Below, one piece after another: positions 18,986 through 29,992 of a stretch of 64,000 bases of DNA (within the stretch, counting starts at the first letter, position 1; each line of letters starts with the position of its first letter). The notes under the pieces are model-generated. The model was not told where the DNA came from. It searched no databases and saw only the letters and a program-made list of their open reading frames with translations. Made by a program: the position numbers and the translations under genes. This stretch comes from Hydractinia symbiolongicarpus (taxonomy: Eukaryota > Cnidaria > Hydrozoa > Anthoathecata > Hydractiniidae): assembly GCF_029227915.1 (NCBI RefSeq), contig NC_079888.1, forward strand, positions 13,191,001 through 13,255,000, given 5' to 3'.

Positions 18986-21809
18986 GTGATATTGTCTTTT
19001 ACGGTTTATTAAAGGCACTACATTTAAATCCCGTTCTTCCACGCGCCCTGACAGGCAGCCATTGGTTAATTCCTTCCAGTCTTAATGAACTGCGACGCCT
19101 CAACCATTTTCTTTATCTTCAGGCCTTAACAGGTCTCCAATTACGTACCCGGGCTTCTGAAAGCTGTGATATTGTCTTTTACAGGTATTGAATGCACTAC
19201 ACGTACGTCACGTAGTTCCATGCTCCAGACGGGCGCCCATCGATCTATTCATTCCAGTCTCAATGGACTACGACGTTCCAAGTCGTTTTCCTTAGTGCCT
19301 GGGCTTTAGAAGGCCCCCAAGTACGTACAGAGTCCTTCGAAAGCTGTAATATGGTGGTTTACGGCTTATTAAAGGCCCTACGCGTAAGTCACGTGGTTCT
19401 ACGAGTCTAGACAGGCAACCATGGGTCTATTCCTTCCATTCTCAATGAACTGCGACGTCCCAAGTCGCTACGTTTAGCGGAACCACGTGTTATAAGTGTG
19501 GGACCCTAATTTGGCCGTGAAAGACCATATTACAGCCTTTGAAAGCCTGTGCAGGAAGTTGGAGGTGTTCTAAGTGGCTGACGCTAAAGAAAACGGCTTG
19601 GATCCTCGTAGTCCACTGAGACTGGAAGGAATAGGTGACCGCCTGTATGGGCGCGTGGAACAACGTGACTTACGTGTATCCCCTTTAACAAGCGGTTAAA
19701 GACCATATGACAGATTTGAAAGGCCTGTATAAGTACTTGGAAACCATCTAACGGTCTGACGATAAGGAAGATGGCTTGGAACGTTGTAGACCTTTGAGAC
19801 TGGAAGATATGCACTGATTGTCCCCTGTCTGGGCGCGTGGAAAGACGTGATTTACGTGTAGGATATTAATTTGGCAGTTAAAGGCCATATCACAGGTTTT
19901 AAAGGCCTGTTTACGTACTTGGACACCTTCCAAAGCCCCGACAATAAGAAAAATCACTTAGGACGTCTTAGTTCATTAATACTGGAAGGAATAGATCGAT
20001 GGCCGCCTCTCTGGGCGCGTGGAACCACGTGACTTACGTGTAGCGCCTTTAATAAGCCATAACAGACAATATCACAGCTTTTAAGGACCTGTGTACGTAC
20101 TTGGAGATCTTCTAAAGGCTTGACGATAGTGAAAATTGCTTAGGACGTGGTAGTTCATTGAGACTGGAAGGAATGGACCCATGGCCGGCTGTAATATGGC
20201 CTTTTACGGCTTACTAAATACCCTACAAATAAATCCCGTTTTTCCACGCGTCCTGACAAGCAGCCATTGGTCTATTCTTTCCAGTGTCAACAGGTTACGA
20301 CGTCCCAAGCAATTTCCTTGTTGCCAGGCCTTTAGAAGGTCTCCAAGTACGTACAAAGTCCTTCAACGGCTGTAATATGGCCTTTTACGGATTGTTAAAG
20401 GCCCTACACGTAAATCACGTGGTTCCACGCGCCTAGATAGGCGACCATGTGTCTATTCCTGCCAGTCTCAATGTGCTACGACGTCCCAAGCCGTTTTCTT
20501 TAGCGCCTGGCTCTTAAAACACCTCCAACTATCTGTGTAGGCTGTCAAAGGCCGTAATATGGTTTTTTACGGTTAAATTAACGTCCTACACAAAAATTAC
20601 GAGGCTCCATGCGCCTAGACAGACGGCCATTGGTCTATTCGTTCCGGTTTTTTGATGAACTACGACGTTCCATGTCATTTTTCTTATTGTCATGGCTTTG
20701 CAAGGTCACCAAGTACGTACGGAGGCCTTTAAAAGCCGTGATACGGTCTTTTACAGCTGACTAAGGGCACTACACGTAAATCACGTGGTTCCACGCGCCT
20801 AGACAGGCAACCATTGGTTTATTCCTTCCAGTCACAATGAACTACGACGTTGTAAGTCGTTTTCGTTAGCGCCAGGCCTTTAGAAGATCACCAAGTACGT
20901 ACACAGACCTTCAAATGCTGTGTATGGCCTTTTACGGCTTATTAAAGGTGTTAAACGTAACGACTTCGGACGACGCAATTCATTGAGACCGGAAGGAATA
21001 GACCGATGGCCGCCTATCTGGGCTCGTGGAACAACGTGATTTATGTGTAGGGCATTTAATAAGCGGTTAAAGACCATATTACAACATTTTATGGAATGTG
21101 TACGTACTTGAAGATCTTCTGAAGGCCTGGCGATAAGGAAAAGGCAATAAGGACTTCCGACGTCGTAGTCCATTAAGACTGGAAGAAATAGACCGATGAA
21201 CGCCTGTCTGGGCACGTGAAAACACGTGATTTACGTGTACCGCCTTTAATAAGCCGTAAAAAGCCATACACAGATTTTGAAGGCCTGTGTACGTACTTGT
21301 TGATCTTTTAAAGGCCTAACCATAAGGCAAATGGCTTGAAACATTGTACTATATTGTGACTGGAAGGAATAGACCGATGGCCGCCTATCTGGGCTCGTGG
21401 AATCACGTGATTTGCGTTTAGGACCTTTAATAAGCCGTAAAAGGCCATATTATAGCATTTGAAGGACTATGTACGTACTTGGAGACCTTCTAAAAGCCTG
21501 ACGATAAGGCAAGCGGTTTGGAACTTCGTAGTCTAATGAGACTCGTAGGAATAGACGGATGGCTGCCTGTCTGTGCGCGTGGAAACACTTGATTTACGTG
21601 TAGGACCCTAATTTGGCCGTTACAGGTCATATGACAGCCTTTAAAAGCCTGTTCAGGTAGTTGGAGGTGTTCTCAGGGCCCGGTGCTAAGGAAAACGACT
21701 TGGGACGCCGTAGTCCATTGAAACTAGAAGGAATAGACCGATGGCCGCCTGTCCGGGCGCGAGGAACCACGTGTTATAAATGTAGGACCCTAATTTGGCC
21801 TTAAAAAAC
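18986..21809. repeat. Satellite of about 180-bp units in alternating orientation
   Basis: Successive landmarks (GGCCGCCTGTCTGGG-type, CACGTGATTTACGTG, GACGATAAGG) recur every 178-185 bp. Orientation changes by block: reverse about 18986-19490, forward to about 20182, reverse to about 20950, forward to the copy C insertion. Units are rich in ACGT-cored palindromes (CACGTG, TACGTA, GACGTC). No coding potential; open frames here are by chance. Confidence 0.8.
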
Positions 21810-21814
21810 ATATT

Positions 21815-22093
21815 AGCTAGAGTAGGGAGGGAATATAACTACATTTTTAAAAAAAACACGGTCAAACTCTTATAAAAAATATCATACATAATTTTCTTTG
21901 TGACGTCACAACTTTTCGTCACGCCTCATGGCACAAAAATCTATTGTTATGCATGACAAATCCCCATCATGTGGTGCTTAGTCATGCATATCAAGGGTAA
22001 GACCCTATCATACAAAAATGAGTCAAAAGGGGAATTCCCTTATGGAATGCTAATAATCATCAACAATCAACGCATGCGCAGTCAGGATGTGAA
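21815..22093 (+). repeat. Left TIR of copy C
   Basis: About 279 bp matching 35159-35439 inverted, with scattered differences. Contains TGACGTCA (21901-21908), repeated AATCATACAAAAATGAGTC-type blocks, GGGAATTCCCTTAT and the inner GCGCAGTCAGG block. Confidence 0.85.
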
Positions 22094-22120
22094 CAGGTAA
22101 AAAAAATACCACTATAATAA

Positions 22121-22291
22121 ATGTGCGTGAACTGTCAAACAAAATTTGACATCGCGGTGTTCATGACCTTAATGGCTGGCATCGGTATCCCCTTCCCACT
22201 TATGGCCTTAGCAATATCGAAAGAATCGGAAAAGGAGAATGGGCGAAGGGTTAAGGACTTAGAGATTCGTCTTTATACCCTAGAATTGTAA
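22121..22291 (+). CDS. Small single-pass membrane protein (copy C), intact
   Basis: A 56-codon frame, too short for many gene finders. ATG lies in TATAATAAATGTGCG. MCVNCQTKFDI, a hydrophobic helix (FMTLMAGIGIPFPLMALAI), and a charged tail. A three-residue deletion relative to copy B keeps the frame. First gene after the TIR here. Confidence 0.65.
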   Translation: MCVNCQTKFDIAVFMTLMAGIGIPFPLMALAISKESEKENGRRVKDLEIRLYTLEL

Positions 22292-22296
22292 GATAA

Positions 22297-22482
22297 ATGG
22301 AACAATGTAAGGACTGTGAACGTATCTTGGATGCGTACGACAGGTGCACCTGCGGATGTATGTTTGTGGTAAAGGGTAAACTTTTATGCTGGTACTGCTA
22401 CCAGGACTATATCACTTATAACGGGGGTTGCTGCGTATGTACAATGACAAGCAATCCTCTGAGAGCGTTTGAAAGAGAATAA
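22297..22482 (+). CDS. Small cysteine-rich zinc-binding protein (copy C), intact
   Basis: 61 codons, MEQCKDCERILDAYDRC; all cysteine pairs retained (CKDC, CTCG, CWYC, CCVC). Six bases after the preceding stop, in GATAAATGG. One of very few undamaged genes in this copy. Confidence 0.7.
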   Translation: MEQCKDCERILDAYDRCTCGCMFVVKGKLLCWYCYQDYITYNGGCCVCTMTSNPLRAFERE

Positions 22483-22484
22483 AG

Positions 22485-22997
22485 ATGATGCTACAATTTG
22501 AGAATGAGCTTGTCAACCCTAAATTATTCTACTCATTTGCTGCTGCCTTGGATAATTGGTACATAGTGGGGTAACATACACGAGACCTCGTTGTAGCCCT
22601 CAGGGTAAAGACGCCTAAAATCTGGTCCCCGCATGGGGTCACCCGGTACAATGCTAATGCAGTACCTGCAATGACTCTCGATTTTGAAGAGTACCCTGAT
22701 TGGTTTGCCAAGTATCTTCAAATCTGGTCTAAAATAGAGGAGTTGATATCTGAGCAATTGACGACAGAGCCTGTGAAAAAGGACCGTTATGTGAACGCGA
22801 AACTCGAATACTACAAGGATGCAATCACAACTAAATTCCATGGTATGCCGGTACCCTACGATTAGCCATGCCAAATCGGTGCCATCCTGCCTATTTCATC
22901 GGTGTATGTGCAAGGCAAAAACTACTACCCTCAAGTACATATCACGGAAAGCCAGATCTACAGACTCCAAAAGGAATGGCTGTTAGGAGAGGATTAA
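22485..22997 (+). pseudogene. 190-residue conserved protein (copy C)
   Basis: Starts MLQFENELVNPKL. A deletion of about 25 codons after YSFAA, a stop at about 22574, TAG near 22863 and a further frameshift. The recognisable end EEDZ-type WLLGED follows directly before the hairpin. Confidence 0.6.
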
Positions 22998-23003
22998 AAA
23001 ACC

Positions 23004-23041
23004 ACACATTTTATAGGCCACACAAGACCTATAAAATATAT
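23004..23041. terminator. Inverted repeat between convergent genes (copy C)
   Basis: Arms CATTTTATAGG and CCTATAAAATATAT enclose a 10-base loop, at the same place as 2167-2204 in copy A, just after the stop of the 190-residue gene. Confidence 0.45.
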
Positions 23042-23070
23042 AAATTGGGGCTTATACTCAGGTGGGGACT

Positions 23071-23735
23071 CTAGATACCGCTTGCATACTGCGCAGGTCG
23101 AACATTTTTTAAAATCTCATCCTGCATCTTTTTCCTCCCTTCATCCCGGCCTTTCGCAACTAGCTGGGCACTCTCTTGTTCATTGATGGCGTTCACAATA
23201 CGGTTAAAACTTTGCCGCATCTGTTCCTTTGATACCATATACCTTTCCTTTTAACGGCTAATCAGGCTGTACTCGTAGTCACTGATCACATCGTTTTCTA
23301 TTGCCTTTGATATGCGATCAACAATATAGTTCAATTTCGATTCGGCCAGTAGCCTTATACTTTCATGTTTCTTGGATTTGACACCAAGCCTTTTTGAAGC
23401 GTTCCGAAGACCAGCTTGACCTATCCCGGCTGCGATCGTGAGCCTCCCCCCATCGCTATAGCAAGGGGACTCCTAGGCCTGAGGCTATAGCTCCAATGCC
23501 AAGCCCCGACGTAATCAGGCTCACGCCAAGCAGACCGTGGTCACAGAAGCGTACCCACGTACCATGCATCTTTAACTTCTTTGCAAGCTTGTCCCCCTCC
23601 TTGATCTCATTTCGAAGATACTTTTCAATATCATCAATTTCTTTTGAGTCTGTAGATCTGGCTTTCCTCCTGCATATCACCGCCTTGTGCAGGTACACTC
23701 GGTAAATTTGGGTACAGTTTGGCTATATCGCTCAT
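23071..23735 (-). pseudogene. Two-helix membrane protein (copy C)
   Basis: ATG at 23735 abuts the TAA of the upstream gene (TAAATG). Frameshifts near 23690 and 23455 and a stop near 23255. The hydrophobic pair (LITSGLGIGAIASGLGVPL) and the C-terminal charged helix are recognisable. Confidence 0.6.
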
Positions 23736-24253
23736 TTATTCTATCAGCAAATGCATTGTGAGGCCGGTGAACGAAACGTTCTTCTCGTGATGATAGACGT
23801 CCGTTAACATGAACTCCAGACGATCTGACGATCCTCAATCTATGGTAAACATCGGTCCTGTAATATGCATCGTAGTCACCCTTCGTATAGTACATTTTAC
23901 TGGGGTCGTAGGGTAAGCCTAAGAGCTCTCGGAGTTGTCGATTCATAACCACCGTGTACCCGTCACCGACACGTAACCTACAGAGCCCATTTTTCAGGAC
24001 AAACAGCTTGGTTCTGTCCTCTGTCTGTCTGTTCAGAATGTTCGCCAAACCCTCGATCTTGTATAGACCGTTCATAATTTCAATCCGAGTCACCTTCTGA
24101 TCAAGTCCCACCCTACGGATGGTAAAATCGTTGTTACTGTACAGGTTCAGCCATACAGGCCTGTTACTGATGGATTTCAAGGCAATTCTACTATCATGCC
24201 CAGGTAGTCTTCAAATATCAGTAATATATATCAGTAACATACAGTTGTTTCAT
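23736..24253 (-). pseudogene. KKLY/KQLY-family protein (copy C)
   Basis: Starts MKQLYVTDI at 24253, with a stop soon after and a frame change into a 167-codon open stretch (KSISNRPVWLNLYSNND …). A deletion removes about 60 residues including LNAWGDMLTW. It ends LLIE at the TAA adjoining the next ATG. Confidence 0.6.
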
Positions 24254-24274
24254 CCTTTGTTTTAAGAAAGGATG
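24251..24274. promoter_or_regulatory. Divergent start palindrome (copy C)
   Basis: CAT and ATG of two divergent genes lie 18 bp apart within TTCATCCTTTG / AAGAAAGGATGAA, an imperfect version of the palindrome at 15534-15560. Confidence 0.55.
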
Positions 24275-25546
24275 AACATGTACTCATAAAACCCCAAGGC
24301 AAAGTACAAATCCAACAGGGGGGAATGGACACTTGGTATTACAAATTTGGAGCATCAGGGCCTGTACGTGTCTACAGACTCACACATTGAGGTGGCACTC
24401 CCAGAGTTTACCAAATATGCTATAAAAATCCCCACCAATCTGCTGAACGACCCCGTTAGAGTGAGATGGACAGGACAGGCCTTGGACTACTGGAATATCC
24501 AGGTTAACTTCTCAACCCATTACGCAACGACAGCATTAGGCATCTCCGCCAAGCACATGACGGGTTCCGTACCCCTTGTCAATTCGATCTTTAAATTCCA
24601 TGTCTATTACCACATGCGTTGTATATTGGCAATGATGAATGTCCCCATGCCGTATGACGATGGGTTCTCGCAATACAAAAATCCCTATTCTACCTCAGGG
24701 TATGCGCAGGTATGTAGGGAATACGGTGCAAATCCCAATGCTTTGTACAAGTTTAAAGCTGCCATGTCGTCGCTCATCAACGGTAGATGGTGGCCCCAGG
24801 TTGATGGGGATTGGCCCAAGTTTATCATCCCCACAAGCCAAAGCCTAACATCGGAAGGTCTGACCAAGCTAAGAGAGAGTATCAGGGTTTACGTGGTCTT
24901 GTTGCTGGGATCGCAAGCAAGGGCCAAGGCATCCCTGATCGGATCGGGTGCAGACAACTACACAGCAAAGCAGATTCTATTACAAAATGTCTAAGCCATG
25001 GTCCAACGCCAAGAAAATGTAGGGCATAATATTACGGAATTCCAGAAGGTGTTGCAGTATGCCCGAACTCCAGTAAATTTTGCAGTAATACCCAGTGTGT
25101 ACATGCTTCCCTCAGATATGAACCTGCGCATAGGCAAGATTGTGGGGTATAATAACAACATCCTCATAGCACCTGCCAATGTAAGTGTGGGGGTCTGGGT
25201 TGACGTGAATAACAAGCCTATTGTCAAGCATACTACGCCCCCTAGGCATATTACACCTCCAAAGCATAGTACATCTCTAAAGCATACTAAACACCCTAGG
25301 CATACTATCAAAACACCTAAGCATACCGCACCTCCTATACCTCTTAAGCATGCTACACCTATTACACCTCCCATACATATTCCCGATCATACCATACGGG
25401 CTATACCATCTATACCTCCAAAGTATGCTTCGTCTCCTATATATCCTCCCAAACAACCCCCACAAAACCAACACGAGGATACCAAGGCCGCATTGAACAC
25501 GACAGGTGTAGGGATCGTCATTGCCTACATATGGCTTAAAAAATAG
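24272..25546 (+). pseudogene. NLEH protein with Pro/His tail and C-terminal anchor (copy C)
   Basis: The best-preserved long version: a stop at codon 6 and another near 24992, otherwise open to the natural end. Blocks: NLEHQGLYVSTDSHIEV, LDYWNIQV, RWWPQVDGDWPKFIIP, LRIGKIVGYNNNILIAP; then about 90 residues of PPKH/PPRH-type repeats, and the final hydrophobic VGIVIAYIWLKK. The Pro/His spacer before a membrane anchor looks like a stalk; a surface or penton-like role is a guess. Confidence 0.65.
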
Positions 25547-25552
25547 CTAATA

Positions 25553-26767
25553 TTAGACCTTTCCAACGTAGACCACGACAAATCTAACGGCAGCAGCGAT
25601 TGCCATGTACAGATGCTTGGCTGCATATTCGACAACGGTTGCCGCTACTCTTAGGAAGCATTACCCGGTATTATGGTACCCATAATACCGGGTAATGCTG
25701 CACCTGCTTTACCTGCCAGATATTTGAAGAATTTACCCAATCGTTCCAGCTGCTTCTCCACAAACCCCTTTCCTGCGGCACCTCCAGCTGCACCTGCTGC
25801 GGCGCTTCCCCTGTAGCTGCAATTATGAGAGTGCTTATCAGTAGACCAATAGCAGAGACGATACTCGCTATAGTTATACCCTGCTTTTTGAAGAGTATCT
25901 TTAGCTTTTCAAGCAAGGACGTGTCAACTCCGGCAATTTTCATCAACGTTTCCTTGATATTCTTTAGTAAACTATGGGCATTTTGCGTGGCCTCTTTTAA
26001 ATCGTTCAATTTTTCAATTTTTTCCTCAAGCTTTGCTATTTCTCTCTCAAGATTAGCCCTTTGTCCTTCGTCTACCCCGACTTTCTGCTTCTCGAGGTCT
26101 TTCGCCTTGCCCTGCGCCTTGTCGATCTCGCTATAAGATCATCTTGCTTTTCAAGCTTTTCAAGTTACCCTTTATAGTTTGGAGTTCGAGGTTTAATCCC
26201 CGCCTCTCGCGCTCGGTGAATACTTCATCAGTACCACCAAATGAAGTTTCTTCCATAAAGCTCTCCGTGGCATCTACAAATTCCTTTATCGATTCCATCG
26301 AAATGATATCATCATCCAAAATGTCATCAACCTTTTGCCCAAGTGCCTGGGCTGCTGCCTTACCCCTGTTGGGTGTAGTAACATAGTCGGGAAAACCCAG
26401 GGCTCGCACGAGATCTGCCTTCAATCTCTTGATCATCTCCCCGCCAGCCCGCAACCCACCCTTATCTTTTGTAATTAATGCCGTAAGGTCTATATCGTTG
26501 AAACATAGACGTTTTCCTTCCACCCTAAACTCGTCGTAAGGTATCGCAATCCTGACTAAGACGTCCGTAAAGGTTGTCAACCTTTGATTTTAGTAGTTTT
26601 TGCCTCTGCTCTGAAAGACCAGGCCCCGGAACACCCTGTTGTTCTCCTAACGTTGAAGCCCCTGACGTTGTCGGGGTTTTTGGAAGTTTCTGTGTAATAT
26701 CATCGGGTTTATCATCCCTCCCGCCCTCATCAAGAAGATCGTGATCAAACACTGGATTAGTTGGCAT
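25553..26767 (-). pseudogene. Coiled-coil membrane protein (copy C)
   Basis: ATG at 26767 after AATAAATG. Open from about 26580 to 26131 (LTTFTDVLVRIAIPYDEFRVEG …). Frameshifts at about 26580, 26130 and 25810, and a small inverted duplication at about 25660-25690 near the C-terminus. Domain order as in copy B. Confidence 0.65.
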
Positions 26768-26796
26768 TTATTTAAAGATTTCCCTTATATAATAAA
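26768..26796. promoter_or_regulatory. 29-bp divergent promoter, coiled-coil / capsid (copy C)
   Basis: TTATTTAAAGATTTCCC next to the coiled-coil start and TTATATAATAAA touching the capsid ATG. Layout identical to 5001-5034. Confidence 0.55.
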
Positions 26797-28070
26797 ATGA
26801 GTAACGTATTTGGAACGACCCTAGACCCTACGCAGAGACGAAACAACTCTTCGGTATAAAGGGTAGAAAACAACGTCTTCAGATATCTAACATACCCTCT
26901 ACAATCAATCAAAATGAGAACTTTTACGTGGATATTCCCAACATGCGACAGGACGAGGTTATATTTCCGGGGTCTATCAAACTTCTGTTTGACCTGGAAG
27001 TGACGGGGACAAACACGAAACGTACCATCGTCTCGAATATTGGCAAAAGTCTGGTGCGAGATCTACGCATCACTTTGAATGGCAACGAGATACAAAACAT
27101 TAGCAACTACAACACCTTCGCAGTCTACAAAGACCTATGGCTACCAAAGTTTGACAGGGACAACAATCTCATTTTGGAGGGGATCAACCCCAACGACGGG
27201 ACCATCTGGGCTCTGCAAGTTAAGGCCACTGACCATGTAGGTACCGACGAGAAGAAGGCCATTGTTGCGGCGTATGGTAACACCTTCTGCATACCCCTCG
27301 ACAAGATGTTTGAGCTCACCCGAGACCTACCCTTTTTTCTGGCGGGTTTATATGACCGCCTCCAGTTTGTCCTACATTTTGCGCCGCATAGCGGCGTCAT
27401 CAAAGATGCGGGTACGGCAGCCTCGGGAGGCAGTCAAAGCAACTGATGCCGCCTATAAGATCACCAATATCAAGCTAGAGTTTGACAAAGTGAGCCATGA
27501 AGGCTTCGAGCGCGCTATGATGTCAAGGTATGCAAGATTGGCACTACCCTATGAACGGGTCCTGAGAAGCAAGGTAGTGGCCATGAAAAAAGCCGATACC
27601 GACTACAACCTTCAGATTGACACTCCTGCCAAGAGTTTAAAAGGCGTCTTGCTACTCTTGTCGATCCTGGGAAAGTAAAGGCTTATTCCAGTATCAATGA
27701 GGTCTTTTACAATCCAAAAATTGAGAAGATCAGCGTCACGGTGGAAGGTGAACCTAACGAACTGTATAGCCATGCCATGTTACCCAAAGACCATTCGGAG
27801 CAGATTGTGAACCTATTTGGTAGTCATGACTTGAATGTGACTATCGGGCAATTCTTCAACGAACGGTATGCATTGTTTATCGATATTAGAGCAAGCCCGA
27901 AACATACCCTACAGGGATCTGGAAGGCCTCTACAACGCCTGAGTGACGGCATAACCCTCCACATGACAAAAAAAGCCGACAGAACCGGGGATATCAGGTG
28001 CTATGTGTACTTGCTTCAAGATGCGCAGTTGAACATCCTAGACGGCCGTTATCATTCTGTGGAATATTAG
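26797..28070 (+). pseudogene. Major-capsid-like protein (copy C)
   Basis: Starts MSNVFGTTLDP and ends …HSVEY. Frameshifts near 26830, 27440 and 27660. The regions between them read clearly (FYVDIPNMRQDEVIFPG, TGTNTKRTIVSNIGKSLV, DLPFFLAGLYDRLQF). About 424 codons if continuous. Followed by the hairpin and zinc genes. Confidence 0.7.
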
Positions 28071-28078
28071 TGACCACA

Positions 28079-28112
28079 ACTCGTTTTTGTCCCTAGCAGG
28101 ACAAAAACGAGT
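28079..28112 (+). promoter_or_regulatory. Perfect start-proximal hairpin, zinc-ribbon gene 1 (copy C)
   Basis: Fourteen-base perfect arms (ACTCGTTTTTGTCC) with loop CTAGCA, four bases before the ATG. At stem position 7 it has T-A where the hairpin at 28918 has G-C, a compensating change. Confidence 0.65.
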
Positions 28113-28116
28113 CAAT

Positions 28117-28882
28117 ATGGAAAACAAGAGCCGCTCAAATAGTAAAAAGAGTCTTTTGCTAGGTGCATTGAGAGTGCTGGGAAATGGTCAAACTACAAAG
28201 ACATGCATCAAATGCCTGGATAATAAGAGGGCGTCACTGGGAACGTAGGGGATGCCCCCATGGTAGGCGGAGATCCCAGTGTAAAGACTGTGAAGGAAAT
28301 AAAATATGCCACCATGAAAGTGTGAGGGCCTATTGTAAGGTGTGCAAGGGCAGTCAGATTTGCGAGCATGAAAAACAGAGTTCCCAATGTAAAGAGTGCA
28401 AGGGTAGTAAAATCTGCCAGCATGAAAGGGTGAGGTCTCAATGTAAAGAGGACAAGGGTAGTCAAATCTGCCAGCATGAACGGAGAAAAGCTTGCTGTAA
28501 AGAATGCAAGGGTAGTCAGATTTGCCCACATAAAAGGATAAGGTATCGCTGCAAGGAATGCAAGAAGAGCAAACAGTCAGAGGGAACCAGGAGCTGCTCA
28601 AAATGTAAAAAAGTGTTGGCCCTAGATGAATTTAGGGTGTTGAATAATTGAAAGACGGCAACTAGTTGCCTAGTTTGCCTGGAGAAAAAGGCGTCACGGG
28701 AACGTAACAAATGCCCCCATGGTAGGCGGAGGTCTCAATGTAAAGAATGCGGTGGTAGAGATATATGCCAGCATGAAAGAAGGAGGGCCTATTGTAAGAA
28801 CTGTAAGGGCAGTCAGATTTGCGAGCATGAAAAACAGAGGGCTTGTTGTAAGGCCTGCAAGAAGAGCAAGCAGTCGGAATAA
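28117..28882 (+). pseudogene. Zinc-ribbon repeat protein 1 (copy C)
   Basis: N-terminal module with the first cysteines lost (KSRSNSKKSLLLG); frameshift near 28240. Then about six 18-residue CK-CKGSQIC-HER repeats encoded by 54-bp DNA repeats, the SCSKCKKVLALD module, a stop at about 28650, and a second repeat block. No nuclease core. Confidence 0.65.
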
Positions 28883-28884
28883 AT

Positions 28885-28913
28885 ACGGTTTCATTCTGTG
28901 GAGTATTAGTGAC
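28885..28913 (+). repeat. Duplicated last codons of the capsid gene
   Basis: CGGTTTCATTCTGTGGAGTATTAG here repeats, nearly base for base, the end of the capsid gene at about 28045-28070, and is again followed by TGACCACAACTCG and the hairpin. It shows that the second zinc gene came from a duplication that started inside the capsid gene. Confidence 0.65.
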
Positions 28914-28917
28914 CACA

Positions 28918-28950
28918 ACTCGTGTTTGTCCTTGGAGGACAAACACGAGT
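28918..28950 (+). promoter_or_regulatory. Perfect start-proximal hairpin, zinc-ribbon/HNH gene 2 (copy C)
   Basis: Fourteen-base perfect arms (ACTCGTGTTTGTCC) on loop TTGGA, followed by CAAT and the ATG. Partner of 28079-28112. Confidence 0.65.
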
Positions 28951-28954
28951 CAAT

Positions 28955-29567
28955 ATGGAAGGAACCAAGAGCTGCCAAAAATGTAAGCACTATCTTTCTT
29001 TGGACAATTTTAGGATCAAGCGTAATGGTCAAACTACAAAGACATGCATCAAATGCTTTAACGTAGCCAAGGCGTCACAGAAACGTACAAAGTGTCCACA
29101 TCAAAAGCAGAGGTCCCGCTACAAGGACTGTGGCGGTGTAGAAATATGCGGTGAGCATGGTAGGATAAGGTCCCAGTGTAAAGACTGCGGGGGTGGAAGC
29201 TTCTGCGACCATGAAAAAAGGAGAGCAATATGCCCCATTTGCGACCCTACCGGCCATCTCGCTCATAATGTACGATGTCGAACACGCAAGGCTTTACAGG
29301 GAAACAAGGAGCTCAGTTCTCAGGAGTGTATCAGGTGCGGCATGGCTAAGCTGCGGGTCCATATTGAGGCTCAGTTTGTTGGGGGTACGACCTTGGACAA
29401 TTACGGTACGGTTTGGCACATTGATCACAAAGTGCCAATTAAATATAAGGAAAATGGCGATGTCCCGTCGCTTGCCGCGGTTGCTAGTAGATTGCACTAC
29501 ACTGCAATACTCAGCCCATGTGGGTGAGTGAAACATAGCCAAGGGCAATCATTTCGTCTCAGAATGA
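28955..29567 (+). pseudogene. Zinc-ribbon HNH endonuclease (copy C)
   Basis: Opens with MEGTKSCQKCKHYLSLDNF and a CIKCF module, two zinc repeats, CPICD, then CIRCG and an HNH core (WHIDHKVPIKYKENGD … LHYT). A one-base shift near 29505 and a second near 29530 destroy the last part, which is otherwise readable (NTQPMWVSE). HNH proteins cut or nick DNA; with DNA-binding zinc modules this resembles a homing-type nuclease. It ends at the start of the 135-residue gene. Confidence 0.7.
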
Positions 29568-29568
29568 A

Positions 29569-29966
29569 ATGGCTACATTGGCGATTATAACAGGGGGCGC
29601 ATTGATCAACGCCCTAGCATTCAGCGGTACAAACTTCTTGTTTTCTAAACTTGCAGGGCACGGTGAGGCCGAGAGGAAAAGACAGGACCAAGCGATGGAA
29701 CAACTACAAGCAGCCCAGGCACAGTGGATGAGGGAGAAGCAAGCTAAATTTGACTGGTTTAACAAGCAACGGGAACTGCAAATAAAGGCTGGCAAGAGTC
29801 TGAGAGAGTTGGACGACGATATGTACCAATACTTCATCGCTTCAAACAAAAGGCCCCGATATTGGCTGACTATTATACACCCTCAAAGGAGCAACAGGAT
29901 GGTGAATTGACCTTCATCGTTGGATTCTTATCCCTGCTAGGGTTCATAGCATACAAGTATTTGTAG
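29569..29966 (+). pseudogene. 135-residue membrane protein (copy C)
   Basis: MATLAIITGGALINALAF start, charged middle, frameshift near 29860, and the C-terminal hydrophobic segment (FIVGFLSLLGFIAYKYL). Sits between HNH and integrase genes. Confidence 0.65.
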
Positions 29967-29992
29967 GAACGTTTTTGACATATAATAAAGAC

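Noticed and set aside
18925-21267. Several open frames of 60-110 codons in the satellite region
   Set aside because: They recur at the satellite period, in either strand, with no start or promoter context, and are by-products of the repeat.
18986-21809. CRISPR-like array
   Set aside because: The whole 180-bp unit repeats with drift and orientation switches; there are no short identical repeats with unique spacers, and the DNA is eukaryotic.
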